This document shows, in pieces, positions 11,701-23,860 of a stretch of DNA of 64,000 nt. The notes under the pieces were generated by a model, which saw only the letters and a program-made list of their open reading frames with translations, made no database searches and was not told the DNA's origin. Numbering within the stretch: the stretch's first letter is position 1; each line of letters opens with the position of its first letter. Both the position numbers and the translations under genes were made by a program. The DNA is from Perilla frutescens (lineage: Eukaryota; Streptophyta; Magnoliopsida; Lamiales; Lamiaceae), in contig BRKX01000007.1 in the NCBI GenBank assembly GCA_026008535.1, forward strand, positions 8,765,001-8,829,000, in the 5' to 3' direction.

Positions 11701-14700
11701 TGTGTGTATTACTGTTATAAATAGGGCAAAAGACCATCTGGATATTTATGCATAATGATAGAGCGATGTTATGAGTTATTTAAAGATGAATATGTAATCT
11801 CATTATAAGTGAAAAACTCTGCTATTGTATGGTTTTTGTAGATGGTTAACCAACCTTAGAAACAAACCAATAAATGTCCACAAGTATAATCAGATGCTCC
11901 CAACTCAAAGTAAATAGAGATGGAGTTAAAATTACACAATATCTGTATAGACCACAGGATATTCAAAATTTTCCTCTCACCTCCAAGTCTCCTATGGCTT
12001 GATCATTGGTAACTTCCCCGCTGGGAAACATTTCAAATAGGAACTCGATTAACATACCAAACTGGAAACAAATCAAACAGCATTAGCATCTAAAATAATT
12101 AAAAATGAAAAATCACAGCTACATGAAATTAACTTTATAATAAGAGAGATTATAATCAGAAGCCCCATGAGAGGGCTTCTTCATCTTCTACCAAATGGAA
12201 ATTTGTTCACAACTTATAGGGAAAATCCAGCAAGTTATCTTCAGAACATTGAAATAAAAACCTTGATTTCTGAAAGAATGCTTACATAAAATACAATCTG
12301 CAGTTTCTCCTTAAAAGAAACGGATTTTTGCCAATTAAGGGCAGAAGTTCAAAAATTGGTTTCGGCGCTGACAACTAACAACTTCAATAAATACAACTTT
12401 TAAAACAATTACTAATCAACGACATCAATCCATAACAATCAATCAATCCCTTCTCCAGATGGCACTACTACTTATAACTGGAAACAAAGATAGGTACACA
12501 CCTGCGTCCCCCAGTCTCCAACATGATTTCTCCGAAGAACCTCCACATTTGAATACTCCAGCATACGGGCCAGGGTATCTCCAATGATAGTTGACCGTAA
12601 GTGACCAACATGCATTTCTTTTGCTATGTTAGGTGAGGAGAAATCAACCACAGCCCTTTTAACCGAAAGCTTAGGAGACCACGTGTCAATACCATCTATT
12701 AGCATGTTTTGAATGCTCTGCACCAATTTTGGTAAGATTTTCATACACACTCCTTAAAGAATATCTGACTAAGGCATTATCACTGAAATTACCTTGGCAA
12801 TCCATTTCCGGGACAATACAACATTTACAAAGCCAGGTCCAGCAATTGAGCTTCCATCTATCATTTCTGATGCAGGGAGATTTGCTTTAATGGCCTAGAA
12901 AACAAACATATAAAGGACCATATCATATAGTAAGGTACCAACCAATAAAGCATAGAGGTTTATATTAATAAGTAAACATATTCATCAAAACCTGTCCTAT
13001 TTGTTGGGGATTTTTAAACTGGGTACTCCTTCCTTTAACTTTTGACCACAAGCCCATGGCATTGTTGCTGTAGAAAGAAAGAATTTAACATTTTGTAATA
13101 ACAAATTAACAATTGGTGCAAGACTGAATATGCTTAGATGTTAAAAGTAAATAAGCTCTTTCAAAAAAAAAAATCAAAGTTTAAGAGCAAATTTAATGCT
13201 CTATTAAAAAATATAAGGATAAATTTTTGTATAATATATAAAGGAAAAAAGCACTACCATTGGTAATCACCAAATTTGGGATTTTGACAAGGAGCAATAG
13301 CAGGATCAATATCCAACTCCTCAGGGACTGTTACTCTCAAAGATTCTTCAAATAGTTTTCCTAGCTGTTCCTTAAGACTACCACCAGTCCCTTGATCCTG
13401 CTAATGATACATTAAACAAGAATTCACAACAGCAAACCACATTTACAGCCTGTTTCAGCTTTCTTAACTGTAACTGATCCGCATATTGAGCTTACATGTA
13501 GATAAACTGTCTTCAGGTGTACAAGCACCAACACATGTTTTCTTAACTAGAAACTAAGCTTCTGTAATTAGAGTATTAGAGAGCAATACAAACTTACATT
13601 TGCCATATTTGTCAACGATGATGCCTTCGCTCTGAGAAATATTCTTTGAGAAGTTCTAAGAATACCTGTCTAGTTTTATGAGAATCACAAGAAGATTAAC
13701 AAATGTACAAGTAATCATATATTCTTACAAAAAGGAAGCAGCTAAAAAAGTTTACTTAGTCTTTATAAGATCATATTAACAGAGAACTCTATTACAAAAG
13801 GAAACTCGGCCAATAACATACTTTTAGTAGTAGCAAAATTAATTTCATAAAATTTACAACAGCATAAAGTTGCAAATATATTTCATCAAAGTAATTGTAT
13901 AAGATCATCAAGTGCCAAAAGTATATCAAAGGTAACAACAGCCAATCAACAAAGCATGTGCAGATGCACCTGTGAGACTGAAGACACAACTACTTCAGCC
14001 GAACACAACAGATTACGTCACACCACTTAGGGGAAATGCGTAAAGCTAAACTCACGGAATGAAGATATTGAAGCATATTCAGAAGAATCAGCCAAAATAT
14101 CCCATAATCACCATTAATGACAGGTACAGAGAAATACTCCATTAATCAACTCAGCATCTTTTTGGCTATTAACTATGCATACATCAACAACTGATTCTCA
14201 CCTGCAATTACTGCTATCATGCACTCGGAAAAAAAACTACTTTGTTATTAATTAACCATAAAATATATGATTAGCATGCAATTACATATGCTGCCGATTT
14301 GAATAAAATTATAAAATGTCGCAATTTCATAGTCCTCAGCCTGCAGCAATTCCTAGTTAGTGACGCACAGAGGAAAGATAACTCCCAATTCTAAACAGAA
14401 CTCTCACCATCACATCTTCATTAATGAATTATCATTGACATAAACTATTTGAAACGCAGTAAGAAAAAAAAGGAACAATGGCCACATGCCAACTCCGTCG
14501 CCGATACTCACAGAAAAATGAAGTAAACCTAAAATCCAATCGCAACCCATTTCCAACCATGTAATTCAACATTTTGATAATTTCATGATTTGCAATCTCC
14601 ATCAACATAAAAAAAAAAAAAAAAGAGAGAGACCAACGCGTCGTGCTAACGCGTGAATGTTCTCCAGCACATGCAAGCAGAGAGAGAGAGAGAGTCATAC

Positions 14701-14821
14701 TCTTACAGTTGGTGGATAAGTTGGTGAGTGAGGAAGGAGGAGAGAGAGAGAGGGGCAGAGACGAGTGAGTTGCAGAGGAGATGAAACCGGCGCGGAGGAG
14801 ACTGAAATGCGAGGAATTCAT
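7501..14821 (-). CDS. Arginyl-tRNA synthetase, probably dual-targeted (18 exons, 649 aa)
   Basis: Class I aminoacyl-tRNA synthetase that charges tRNA-Arg. Exons on the minus strand: 14821-14707, 13665-13598, 13400-13258, 13067-12992, 12894-12793, 12717-12502, 12061-11981, 11124-11041, 10907-10803, 10468-10290, 9969-9885, 9787-9601, 9299-9230, 9010-8941, 8271-8182, 7969-7901, 7812-7714, 7611-7501. Phases agree at every junction and sum to 650 codons with the stop. Visible motifs: HVGH at residues 204-207 (the HIGH signature), GKRFRTR at about 449-455 (KMSK-loop region), and YLLYAHARI at about 533-541 opening the DALR-type anticodon-binding domain. Residues 1-58 are Ser/Leu/Arg-rich and nearly acid-free, like a plastid/mitochondrial transit peptide. 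A second in-frame ATG (13606) gives a 591-residue form, about the length of known cytosolic plant enzymes. Intron 15 has a GC donor. Family certain; exon boundaries inferred without transcripts. Confidence 0.95.
8392..8806. mobile_element. Stowaway-like MITE remnant with triplicated 60-bp block and (TAG)n
   Basis: This lies in intron 14 of the synthetase gene (8940-8272). The left end TACTCCCTTTCTCCCA resembles the Stowaway terminus TACTCCCTCCGTCCC. The right end around AAAGGAGGACTGATGTA is only a loose inverted match. A block of about 60 bp containing ATTAAATAGATTTTCTTAATGT occurs three times (about 8550, 8615 and 8720), and (TAG)n runs lie at about 8683-8716 and 8780-8802. It looks like a MITE enlarged by internal duplication. 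Confidence 0.45.
9340..9560. repeat. Intronic tandem duplication
   Basis: In intron 12 of the synthetase gene, the phrase CAGAGCATAAGTGGAACAA with following GATTCAA and AGGTATGCAGTT occurs at about 9388 and 9503, with a looser third copy at about 9310. This is a local duplication of about 115 bp with no coding content. Confidence 0.65.
13604..13606 (-). other. Internal in-frame start codon of arginyl-tRNA synthetase
   Basis: The ATG opens MANQDQG in exon 2. Its context is strong for plants (A at -3, G at +4). The first ATG at 14821 has C at -3 and A at +4, a weak context. I see no other ATG in the spliced leader between them, so leaky scanning could make both forms. Inference from sequence context. 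Confidence 0.6.
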
Positions 14822-16439
14822 TAGTGTGTATTTATACTCGGATGATGTGCGTGTATATATATATATAATAATGTATCTATATGTGTGTGTGTGTCTGACT
14901 CAAATGGGGGGGTGTGGTGTGAGGACTGAGGACTACTATGGTGGAACTGTGCTAGCTCGGGCGCTCGATTAGGGTTTGATAAAATCATGATTGTCTGTAT
15001 CGACTTCACTAGTTAGCTGAATAACATCCAACCATATAGCGCCACGTCAGAATCAGATGACCTCGTGAGATATATGATACATCAGCAAATATAAGGGGGT
15101 GATTCGAACGAAATAATTGAATTAGATATTAATAAAATTAATTTATAAATGGAACTATGGTTAAAATAAAATAATATTTTTTAGTATTGATATGTTTACG
15201 GAATAAAATATTATTTTATTTTTTATTTTATAAGATGAATATTTTATATACTTTTAAATTTATTTATAATTGAATAAAGTACAATAACTAATATCATCAA
15301 CCCATGCCATAATGTTTCTCTTACATATCTAAATTTCATTTTTCTTTTTTAGTGTGATTTTTTTTTCTACTTTGTTTTATAAAATTATAATTTATTTATT
15401 TATTAAAAGAATTATTCTAAAGTATTTAATTGGTACATATGTAATGATTTGTAAATCTTTATACAAATATTTTTACTTCATAGAAAATAGTTTATAATTT
15501 TTATTTTTCATTTAAATGTATTAAATGATATCAAATACATATTTTTTTTTAATTTAGGATATGTTTATATGTTATATTTATTTTGGTACCATTTTTCTTC
15601 AATAAAATTAAAAAAAATATCAAAATTTGATTTAAATATACATTTTAATTTTAAAAAAATAAAAATAATTACCAAATAATAATAATAAAGTATTTAATCT
15701 AATTTTCAAATTATTTTTCTAAATATGATAAAATAATATTAAAAGACACGATTATGCGTAAATATATCATGTATTAATTTTTTTAATAGAAATAGTTAAA
15801 CTCATGGGGGTGGGTGGAATGGATATTCTCTTACTTTTGGGAATAACAATTTATTTGGCAATGGTGATTTCTGATTTCAAAACATACCAATCATAGGAAT
15901 TGTTATTTTATTTCATTCCACCATATCAATCTAACTTATAAGATAATATTTATCCAATTTTGTAATTATCACATTAAAAGGTTTTGTACTGAAATTAAAT
16001 ACCATTTCTAATACTCAACAATACTACTAAAAAAAGACATTGACATTTTTGTAATTATTATTATATTTTTTCAATTGAAAAAATGTATAACATATAATTA
16101 TGAAAAAATATAACATTTAACGCTGAAAAATATATGTATCATATAAGGCTTATATACGACTGTTGTACGGACTAATTTATCTTTTTAAATTGTTTTAATT
16201 ACAACATCTTCTTTTTTCTTTTTCTTTTTTTGCAATTATATAGAATATCATTCTCAATTTTTTAAGCAGTAAAACTAGGTCATTTTAGGGGTACATAACA
16301 AATTTCGTCAAAAAATATATAAATGTTCTAATTGCAAAAATATAAAAGAGGTATTGTGATTACAATGCTTTAAAAAGTTGTATGAAAAGTACAAATTGAA
16401 GTAAAGATTGTATTGTTTGCTATAGTTAACCCACATTAT
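14822..16439. other. Intergenic, AT-rich
   Basis: The first 150 bases hold the synthetase promoter, with a short (TG)n run at 14881-14894. The rest is AT-rich with no gene. An imperfect inverted pair, GGTGGAATG at about 15814 and CATTCCACC at about 15917, may be a small hairpin element. I could not define its ends. Confidence 0.5.
14829..14869 (-). promoter_or_regulatory. Two TATA-like elements next to the synthetase start
   Basis: On the minus strand TATAAATA occupies 14836-14829, only 8 bases upstream of the first ATG, and an alternating TATATA run occupies about 14869-14854. A start site about 30 bases downstream of the nearer box would fall inside exon 1, after the first ATG, and yield only the shorter protein. 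Use of the farther run would place the start near 14830, before the first ATG. No experimental support is available. Confidence 0.4.
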
Positions 16440-17490
16440 AAATTGTAAGGAGCAAAAAATTTTGACTCACTTAGATAGATCCACTTAGGCAAAACTATCA
16501 AAACCGATAAAGGTTGCCTAATCATAACTCACTCAAAGAAACCCATGAAAAGGTAGGTAAGCGTCCAAGCTAACTTTTCTCAATAAAAGCCAGCAACTAT
16601 CCCAGAAGAATAGGGGTCGAACACGGAAGTATCAAGGTCAGTTCCTTAGAAGTCCGGGGGTAGAGATCCAAATTAAAGTCCGTAATAGTCTAGAGTGAAA
16701 ATGAACAACACAACCTTTCAAAGTGTAGTAAGCAGCCCAACGAGACCATCCTACCCTAGGCCGAATCGCAAGTCTATATACGCCTAGGGCTAGTCAACAT
16801 AAATGAGGTGTTGTCTTGGAGAAGAGGGTCAAATCGAATCCCCAAGATATCGAAAACAATTGTATCTCCTAACAACGGCTTGGATCAGCTCTCAAGGAAG
16901 GTGATCTAACAACATGCAAGGGGCACATGACTACCTGACCCATTTGGGATGATCCACATGGTAAGTCATCAAGGCCCACCTTCAAAGGCCACCATTGAAG
17001 GAACCTTCAAGGTACAACTGAGGCCAAGCACACCTTGGGTCAAGCAACAAGTGACACCTTGAAAATGAGGGTCCTCAACCAAATTCCTGAATTGTAAGAA
17101 GGGACCTTATCCTGATCTAGAAACGGTTTTGATCGGGTCTCACAGAGGGTTGAACCTCTATAAAAGGGTAACGAACACAGGGAGGTGGTTGGCATCTAAG
17201 ACATTGTTCTCGATGAACCCTCTATTCACTTCAGCAGCCTCTTGAGCACATAAAATTTTCCTTTAAGATCTCATTATCTTGAATTTAACCGACATTTCAT
17301 CAACTTCTAGCTCGTCTCGTCAGTCATTTGACTACATTTTTTTCGACTATTATTTATCAGATTATTACTGACTTAAAACATAAGAGTTCGCTCGATGACA
17401 GTCCTTCGACTTTTACGTTTTGTTTGTGTTTGTTTTTACAGATCCTCGCTGCCCGAATCCCGTTTTGAATTTGATTGCGGATTTAGCATC
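16440..17490 (+). mobile_element. Possible solo LTR, Ty3/gypsy-like
   Basis: This block is clearly richer in GC than its flanks. It contains a promoter-like CTATAAAAGGG at about 17158, then TCTATTCACTTCAGCAGCC-type leader sequence. A tail with ACTGACTTAAAACATAAGAG and GACAGTCCTTCGAC recalls the R-U5 part of plant gypsy LTRs (ACTTAAGCATCGGAG-type motif). I could not find convincing TG...CA ends or a target duplication, so the boundaries are approximate. An unrelated promoter region or decayed retroelement interior is possible. Confidence 0.3.
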
Positions 17491-17808
17491 CATAATAATC
17501 TGAAACAATACAGCCGGCTATATTTAAGGAATATAATCTTCAGAAATGAAATTTACAAAACATAATTTCTTCAGAAATTCGAACACTCCTTAAATTGTTT
17601 CTTTTAGATTACTACATATCAATTCCTCAAAAAACTACTTAAAGCGCGTTTCTCACTCACGCAGATCCGATAATTCAGAAAAGATATGAAAATTACAATC
17701 GGACCACCAATTTGAAGAAACACAGACAAGGGAAGAGCATATGTACATTACTACTCCTCGATCGATCGGTTGACAACATACAAAACTAGAGGCGATGGAA
17801 CTATTCCC

Positions 17809-19174
17809 TCATTGTTGATTCAACTGATTGCAATACTTCTTGAAATTCAAGGCCTCTTCCGCCAGAAACTCACTGCCACAATAGTTTAAAGGAAAGTTAT
17901 CAAGAAACAATCTAGGATGATAGGAGGATCTGTTAAGTTTATTTCTTCACTACTTACAGCATCCGATCAGCCTTTTCTGACGGACTCCATCTGGGACTCC
18001 ATGGACATTCTGTTATATTAGGAGACTTGACAGGCACGCCGTGTGAATTGAAATGCTGCAAATGCACAAGCTAGCATCGTCAGTTTATAACGCGATTGAA
18101 AGATGGCATAAGCTAATACTGAAGTTCACCTAAGGACAGATGCAAGAAAGGTTGATTCCATAACTCGTGCATTGATCAACAGTTCACAATCTTAACATAA
18201 GTCATCTGAAACTAAAGAAAGATAAATAGGGAATTACAGTCATTGTAAAGATTCTTGCCTGAGAACTCTGAAGTACTATAGCTGGTTGCTGCTTTGGGAA
18301 CTGAAGAGAAAGAGTGAAATGAACCTGACAGGAGAAGGTCATGAGGGTTACAAGAATTAAAAAAAAAAAAAAAAAAAAATCCATCAATGCAGCAGAGCAC
18401 CATAACTAGAGAGTAATTATATCCCTAGTAGTAAGCACATTTTGTTGGCAGCATGCCGAGCATGGCAATATTCTAGCAAACTGCAATCCAAATTGCAACT
18501 GACTATCATATCCACAAACATATGAGGATGTATATTGAGGCCATTAGTTCTTCACTTGAACTTGGGGGGGGGGGGGGGGGAAGCAGATTTGCAGAAACAT
18601 TTGAAAAAATTAAGGAGAAATATTTAGAACAAATTACTTAGAAGATGACCACATTGCACATTGTAATGAGAGTAGCAGAAGCTAGAAATCATAGTGTTAT
18701 TATCTGTAGCATGGGGTTTTAAAAGAGCCTTGTTCCTCCACATTATAATGACAAACATCCTCTTTGTACTAAAAAATATTATTGATCTAGAAATTTAGCA
18801 TCAGTACAAGCATCAAGATAAATGTTGCATATAAATAAAAGTTAAGATCAAACATTGCAAGGAAAAAAAGGACTTATGGAATGGGTCCAACACCCAAAAC
18901 AGAAAAAAGAAGGGAAAAGAAGAATTCTCCATCAAGTCCTTAACCAAGTTGGACTTACCATTCCTGGGCTATTGAAAGAAATCAGATTGAAGCATAAAGA
19001 AATAAAGAGTCCTCAATGAGATGCATCATTATCTCTAACAGCTATTACTCTGAGGATGTGAAGTTTTAAATTACTGTTTCTTCGTGAAAGATCAGGCAAC
19101 AATGGGATGGTAAAAGCCAACAAGCCTCCAAATTGTTAAATGCATCCCCAAGAAATGTGAATGATGATTTCAAT

Positions 19175-19205
<31 letters not shown>

Positions 19206-22200
19206 CACACACACTATATGGACATGGAAGAAAAATAAACTGTAGCAGAAATTTTAGTCTAAGAGAATAGGGCAAGGGCTGTAGAAGATGCAACATAAAA
19301 CAGAAAGCATAGAGTCTGCACGAATATATCCTACCAGAAAAGTGAAGGTTTGAGAGGAGCATAGGAATGTTGCTTTCCTGCAAAAGACCTGGGATGAAAA
19401 CAGACCCGGTCATTTTTATATTAATACAAATCCAGCCACAGAAAAATAAATATTAATAAGCAGTTCTGTTGCTCAAGGTAAAGAAGGCATACCGGATCAG
19501 CTTCTATTGGCCTTCCAAAATGAGGTGTCAATGACTGGATAAACTTCCTTCTTGCTTCAATGGATGAGATTGCATCTTTAATCTGTCAGAGGGAAGGGAA
19601 GTATTTCACTGTAAAAGGTAATAATGACCTGCTATACTTAATATTAGCTTGCACTAATGTCATGAAATATTACAAATGGAAAAATTGTAGTAAACCTGTG
19701 AGTTCAGCATCTGTTCCAAATTTGGAAGATATTCAGCTGTGCACCTGCAAAGGTATACAGATCAAATAGAGAAAAAGGACACAACAAAGGGCACATACTA
19801 ATAAAAAGCAAAAAGGTTGGGGTTTCATACGCACCAATTACACATATCTAACTAAAAAGAACATATACTCACATCCCATCCACCCAAGTAGGAAGTTTAA
19901 AATCTTCAGTAGAGAATAAAGCTTTCAACTCTGAAGAAGAAATCAACTTAAGACGTGGAGGTGGGGCAGTTGAATACTTTTTACCAACTGGAAATGTAAC
20001 CTATGAACATTATAGAATGGATTTTGGTCAATAAATGAAAGATGACTTAAAATAGTTAGACGTATAACAAAAACAAAGATATAAATATGTACGTTGCATT
20101 GTCTATTGTCTATCCCAAAACCATGTTTATAAACAATAATGTAATAGAAATAATCAGCCAATTAAAGAAGATATGGTGGATGGGACTGGGACAATTAGAA
20201 GTAATCATCATAGGCTCTAATAGATTATCAGGTTATCTCTATCTATATTTTTGCTGATTTCATAGTTTGTGTATCATAGAAAAAGGGCTATTTAGTGAGT
20301 ATTCCCCTTACTTTTTCTAACAATAACAATGGAGTGCTCATTTGGTTTTTCCTTTTCTTTCTGCCCTTACTTCTTTTAACATTGCTAAGGAAGAAAACGA
20401 TGAAGTCCAGCCAACATTGGGCCTTAATCTGATGATCTTGCCTTTATTGTGTCAATGGCCTTTACGCTATTTGGAAGCTGAAATTTCTTCCGAGTGCCAT
20501 ACCATTTCTATTTACTAGATGCTCAAGGCTAATTATTTTTGGCAAACCAACCTGTAAGTATATTTTCTGTGGATGTCTCCAGGTGGATCCAGCAACCAAT
20601 CTATTAAAATCCATATCTAGTAGAGGCACTGCAAACTTAACCTCCTCTGGCTGCACTACAATCAAATGGCAAAGAGACCACCAGCCAAGTTAGAAGGTAT
20701 ATATCAATTCAACATTCTTAAGTGATTCATGGAACAGAAAAGGTTATGATAGGACCCAAAGACATTTATCATCTTGAGTTACCTTGTCGGTCCCTGAACT
20801 CATATACATTTCAATTCCCTGTAAAAATAATGAAGGCATTTAGAACTTGTTAGCGTCAAGAAACAATAAGCAAAGAGTCATGTGTCCAATAGCAAAACAA
20901 ATTAGGAATCAGTTAATAAATACAAATTATCAGCACTTGAAGTTAGGTTCCATAAAAACCTACATGCACAATTGCACAAATGGACCCCATCAATATAAAG
21001 TACCATTACATTTATTGAAAAGGAACATGAATGCCATTATAATTTATATCCTTGGCAGACATCCGTATTTAACTGGAAATGAAAAAGGAAATGATGCGCT
21101 GTTGGCTGAAATTAGTTATTCACTTTAAATAGTTCACCTAACATTATTGGTAACCTACAATCTGACCCCTCATTCACTCCTAGACCAAAGCTCCTGGCAT
21201 TGTTTCAAGTATACATCAGAGTAGAAAAGAATAATACATATATTTCTGCATCAAAACAAAACAAATGCATCTCGGGGGAAAAAAACAAATGCTTTACTTG
21301 TAATTGTTGTAGGAAGAAAACTAAGCGTATGTACGAAAATTAAAAAAAGACATGATTGATGTCTTTATTTTTCTCAAATCAGACATTTTTTTATGAACAA
21401 ATAATTATAAATCTAGCATTTCCATCCATCACAAATAAAATGGATAACTACAAGCTGCAATTGATATAGCTGACAAGGCATTGGAAACGCCTCATTGCTG
21501 AGCATACATACACTATATTATCCTTGGTTAAGTCACACATGCAGTAAACCAACATGAAGTACATAAAAATGTCAAAAAAAGAAACAAAGCATCATTATAG
21601 CCCTTATTTACAAGGATATCTGTTTGCATGTCTCTTGACATATTTGAGTAGTAACTAAGGAGCCATCGCATATAAAATTCCCAATCGACAATGGAAGACA
21701 GAAGAAAAGAAAATAACTTCAAGCTGCATTAGAAGCACACTTAATCTCGTGCAAAATAAGACAAAGGATAGCTAAATGCACCACGAGGTCAGACCAGCTC
21801 ATAAATTTGGAAGCAAATAGCAAGCTTAAATATGGTCAGCCTTTTCTTTCAACATCAAAATTCATTGACACTAACCTCTCTTGCAAGCATAGTATCGATT
21901 TCGAATTTCAGTCTCTCATCGTCGACCTCTCCGATCCGTCTCCTTTGGTATGCCAAATATGCATCCCTAGAACATAAGTCCACAAAGGAGACCAACACCT
22001 CAGGAAGTAAAACACAAGAAATTAACCCTTTTTCATCAAATTGCAGTCAGATATAGAAAGAAAAAAAAAACCTTCACCTTAGCTCAACAATAAGTGAATG
22101 CAACTGCGATGAATCCTTACTGTTCCAGTTAGCCAAAATATTCTTACTGGATTTTCCAGTGGCACCCGCGTACGGCTGGAAAGTTTCATCTTCAGGTCCA

Positions 22201-22609
22201 AAAATCACATCCGGCGCCGCCAACGGATACATAGCGTTGAATGTAACATCCCCTAATTTCAACATTGAACTATAACTATCTATATATAAATAAAATTAAG
22301 CCAAATTAAAATGAATAGATGGGCACTCACATTTGATATGGTCAAGACAATAGGGGATGACTAGAGTGAAGCGATCAAGATAGTTAGGGTTTTTGCATCC
22401 CGACCACATTTGCTCAACCTGCAACATAATTTCATGTTCATCTTGAATTAAGACTTTACTTAATCAAGCATAACTCCGTATGGATAAAAATGCGCCATAC
22501 ATTTGTGTGTTCGGAACAACAAGCTGCGTACCTTGACGGAGAAAGGGCAGTGGCTGAGGAGATAATTGATCTGGGCGGTGATGAGCGGCGGCACGGTGTC
22601 GATCCCCAT
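17809..22609 (-). CDS. BRISC and BRCA1-A complex member 2 (BRE/BRCC45) homologue, 12 exons, 362 aa
   Basis: Scaffold subunit of the BRCC36-type K63-specific deubiquitinase complexes, acting in DNA repair and in the cytosolic BRISC complex. Exons on the minus strand: 22609-22532, 22418-22331, 22279-22078, 21966-21876, 20818-20783, 20650-20552, 20000-19873, 19744-19696, 19582-19493, 18324-18259, 18055-17958, 17872-17809. Phases close, giving 363 codons with the stop (animal BRE has about 383 residues). Recognition rests on the first UEV-like domain, where DVTFNAMYPLAAPDVIFGPE and the following NWN-containing segment align with the animal DIIFNAQYPELPPDFIFG region. The C-terminal PRWSPSEKADRM segment also matches the animal PRW-containing end. 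The start ATG has a strong GCCATGG context. Intron 10 starts with GC. The 5' flank carries repeat DNA from about 22735. Family assignment is firm; function in plants is inferred from homology. Confidence 0.9.
18360..18380. repeat. Poly-A tract in BRE intron 9
   Basis: About 20 A residues. The same intron also has a G run at about 18565-18580 and another A run of about 25 at 19178-19205. Confidence 0.85.
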
Positions 22610-23480
22610 GGCTCCTCCGGTGGCGGTGGCGGTGGCTGAGAAGCTGAGGTTCGAAGTGGACTGGGATCCTCTGCAGCCCTATGCTTAAAAGCTCTTTAAA
22701 ATCCAACAAATAAAATAGAAACTATATTTAACTACTAATTGCAAACATCTAATTATGGTCAACCCTCATGCGATTGTTAGCTAAAAGGTTAAAAATGAAC
22801 AAATGAAATCCAGTATCCCACTTTTTTCTATATCATTTCGTGTCTCATTTTAATTTTTATTTGATTTTTGTCAATTTTTTTCTTCAATTTCAATTTGTTA
22901 TGACTTAAATTAATTTTAGAATTATTATTTAGAGTTCATTCCACCCAATTAGGGTTTATATTTATTTTTTAATATTTATTTCTTATTTTTTGGATAATAT
23001 AATTGATTAATATAGTTGATTATTCCAAAAATAGTGTATATAATTTTTTAAAAAATTAATTTTTAGCAATAAATGTTGATTATGATTTGTAATACTATAA
23101 TAAAATTTAATTTTGTAATAAATATTTTTAAAATATTAAATTTCATAGTGGGACATAATAGTGGGACATGAAAAATGGACTAGAGGATTTTATCCCAAAA
23201 ATGAAAGATTATAATAAACTAAAAAATCAACACTACATCTCATTTTTAAATGTATTCATCCTTTTCATAATTAAGATTTATTATTATCTATCATTCTAAT
23301 TCTTATCAATCATTTTTATAAACACGGGGTTTATAAAAATATTGGCACGTTCAATAGATATTTATTTTGTATCGTTGCATATTCCATTAGGAGTTAGGAC
23401 ATTTATCGTTGATTTCTATAAATATTGACATGTCATGGGATATATTGAATTTTGATAGGAAATACATGAGTTTTGAAGGT
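22610..23480. repeat. Dispersed repeat upstream of the BRE homologue
   Basis: The first about 120 bases are the BRE 5' flank. From about 22735 the DNA matches the region around 40860-41200. Both share AACATCTAATTATGRTCAA-type sequence, then AAAATCAACACTACATYTCATTTTT, TTATTATCTATCATTCTAAT and AGATATTTATTTTG, in the same order and orientation. An internal inverted pair AGTATCCCACTTTTT (22811) and AGTGGGACATAATAGTGGG (23150) suggests a small transposon. No coding potential. Confidence 0.55.
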
Positions 23481-23517
23481 GTTCTAAGCTAGAATGAAGT
23501 TAGCCGAATGTTCGGTA

Positions 23518-23737
23518 TCTAATTATACTATCGGATTGCACTCTTTACTACTATTCTGTCTAATTATATTATCGGATTGCACTCCTATATTATTGTTCAT
23601 GTTATGTCGCCTATGTAATATTTATACTATTGTTATGTCTAAGTATACTATCGGATTGCACTCTTATGCTATTGTTCTATCTAATTATACTATCAGATTG
23701 CACTCCTATACAATTGTTCATTTTATGTCGTCTATGT
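23518..23737. repeat. Tandem repeat of 'tatactatcggattgcactc' units
   Basis: The word ACTATCGGATTGCACTC (with small variants) occurs at about 23528, 23570, 23649 and 23691. The arrangement is a unit of about 121 bp present twice, each holding two 42-bp subunits and ending in TTATGTCGYCTATGT. The open frames across it are repeats, not genes. Confidence 0.75.
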
Positions 23738-23824
23738 AAAAATATATTTATTTTATTTGACGATTTGGTTATTTATGTTCTTAATTATGTATTTTTCATT
23801 TCGTATTTCGATTGTTGTTATTTA

Positions 23825-23860
23825 CTAGTATATCACCTGTGCGATGCACAGATCGCACAG
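23825..23860 (-). mobile_element. Helitron 3' terminus
   Basis: Read on the minus strand, a perfect 9-bp stem CTGTGCGAT / ATCGCACAG (23860-23852 and 23845-23837) with a 6-base loop is followed after 8 bases by CTAG, then a host T. This hairpin plus CTRR-T is the Helitron 3' end. The element would extend to the right; I could not find its 5' TC end, so its size is unknown. Confidence 0.6.

Noticed and set aside
12472..12750. 92-codon frame in the synthetase gene as a separate small gene
   Set aside because: It is exon 6 of arginyl-tRNA synthetase read through its splice sites.
15809..15925. Inverted GGTGGAATG / CATTCCACC pair as a MITE
   Set aside because: Repeat is short and imperfect and no target duplication was found.
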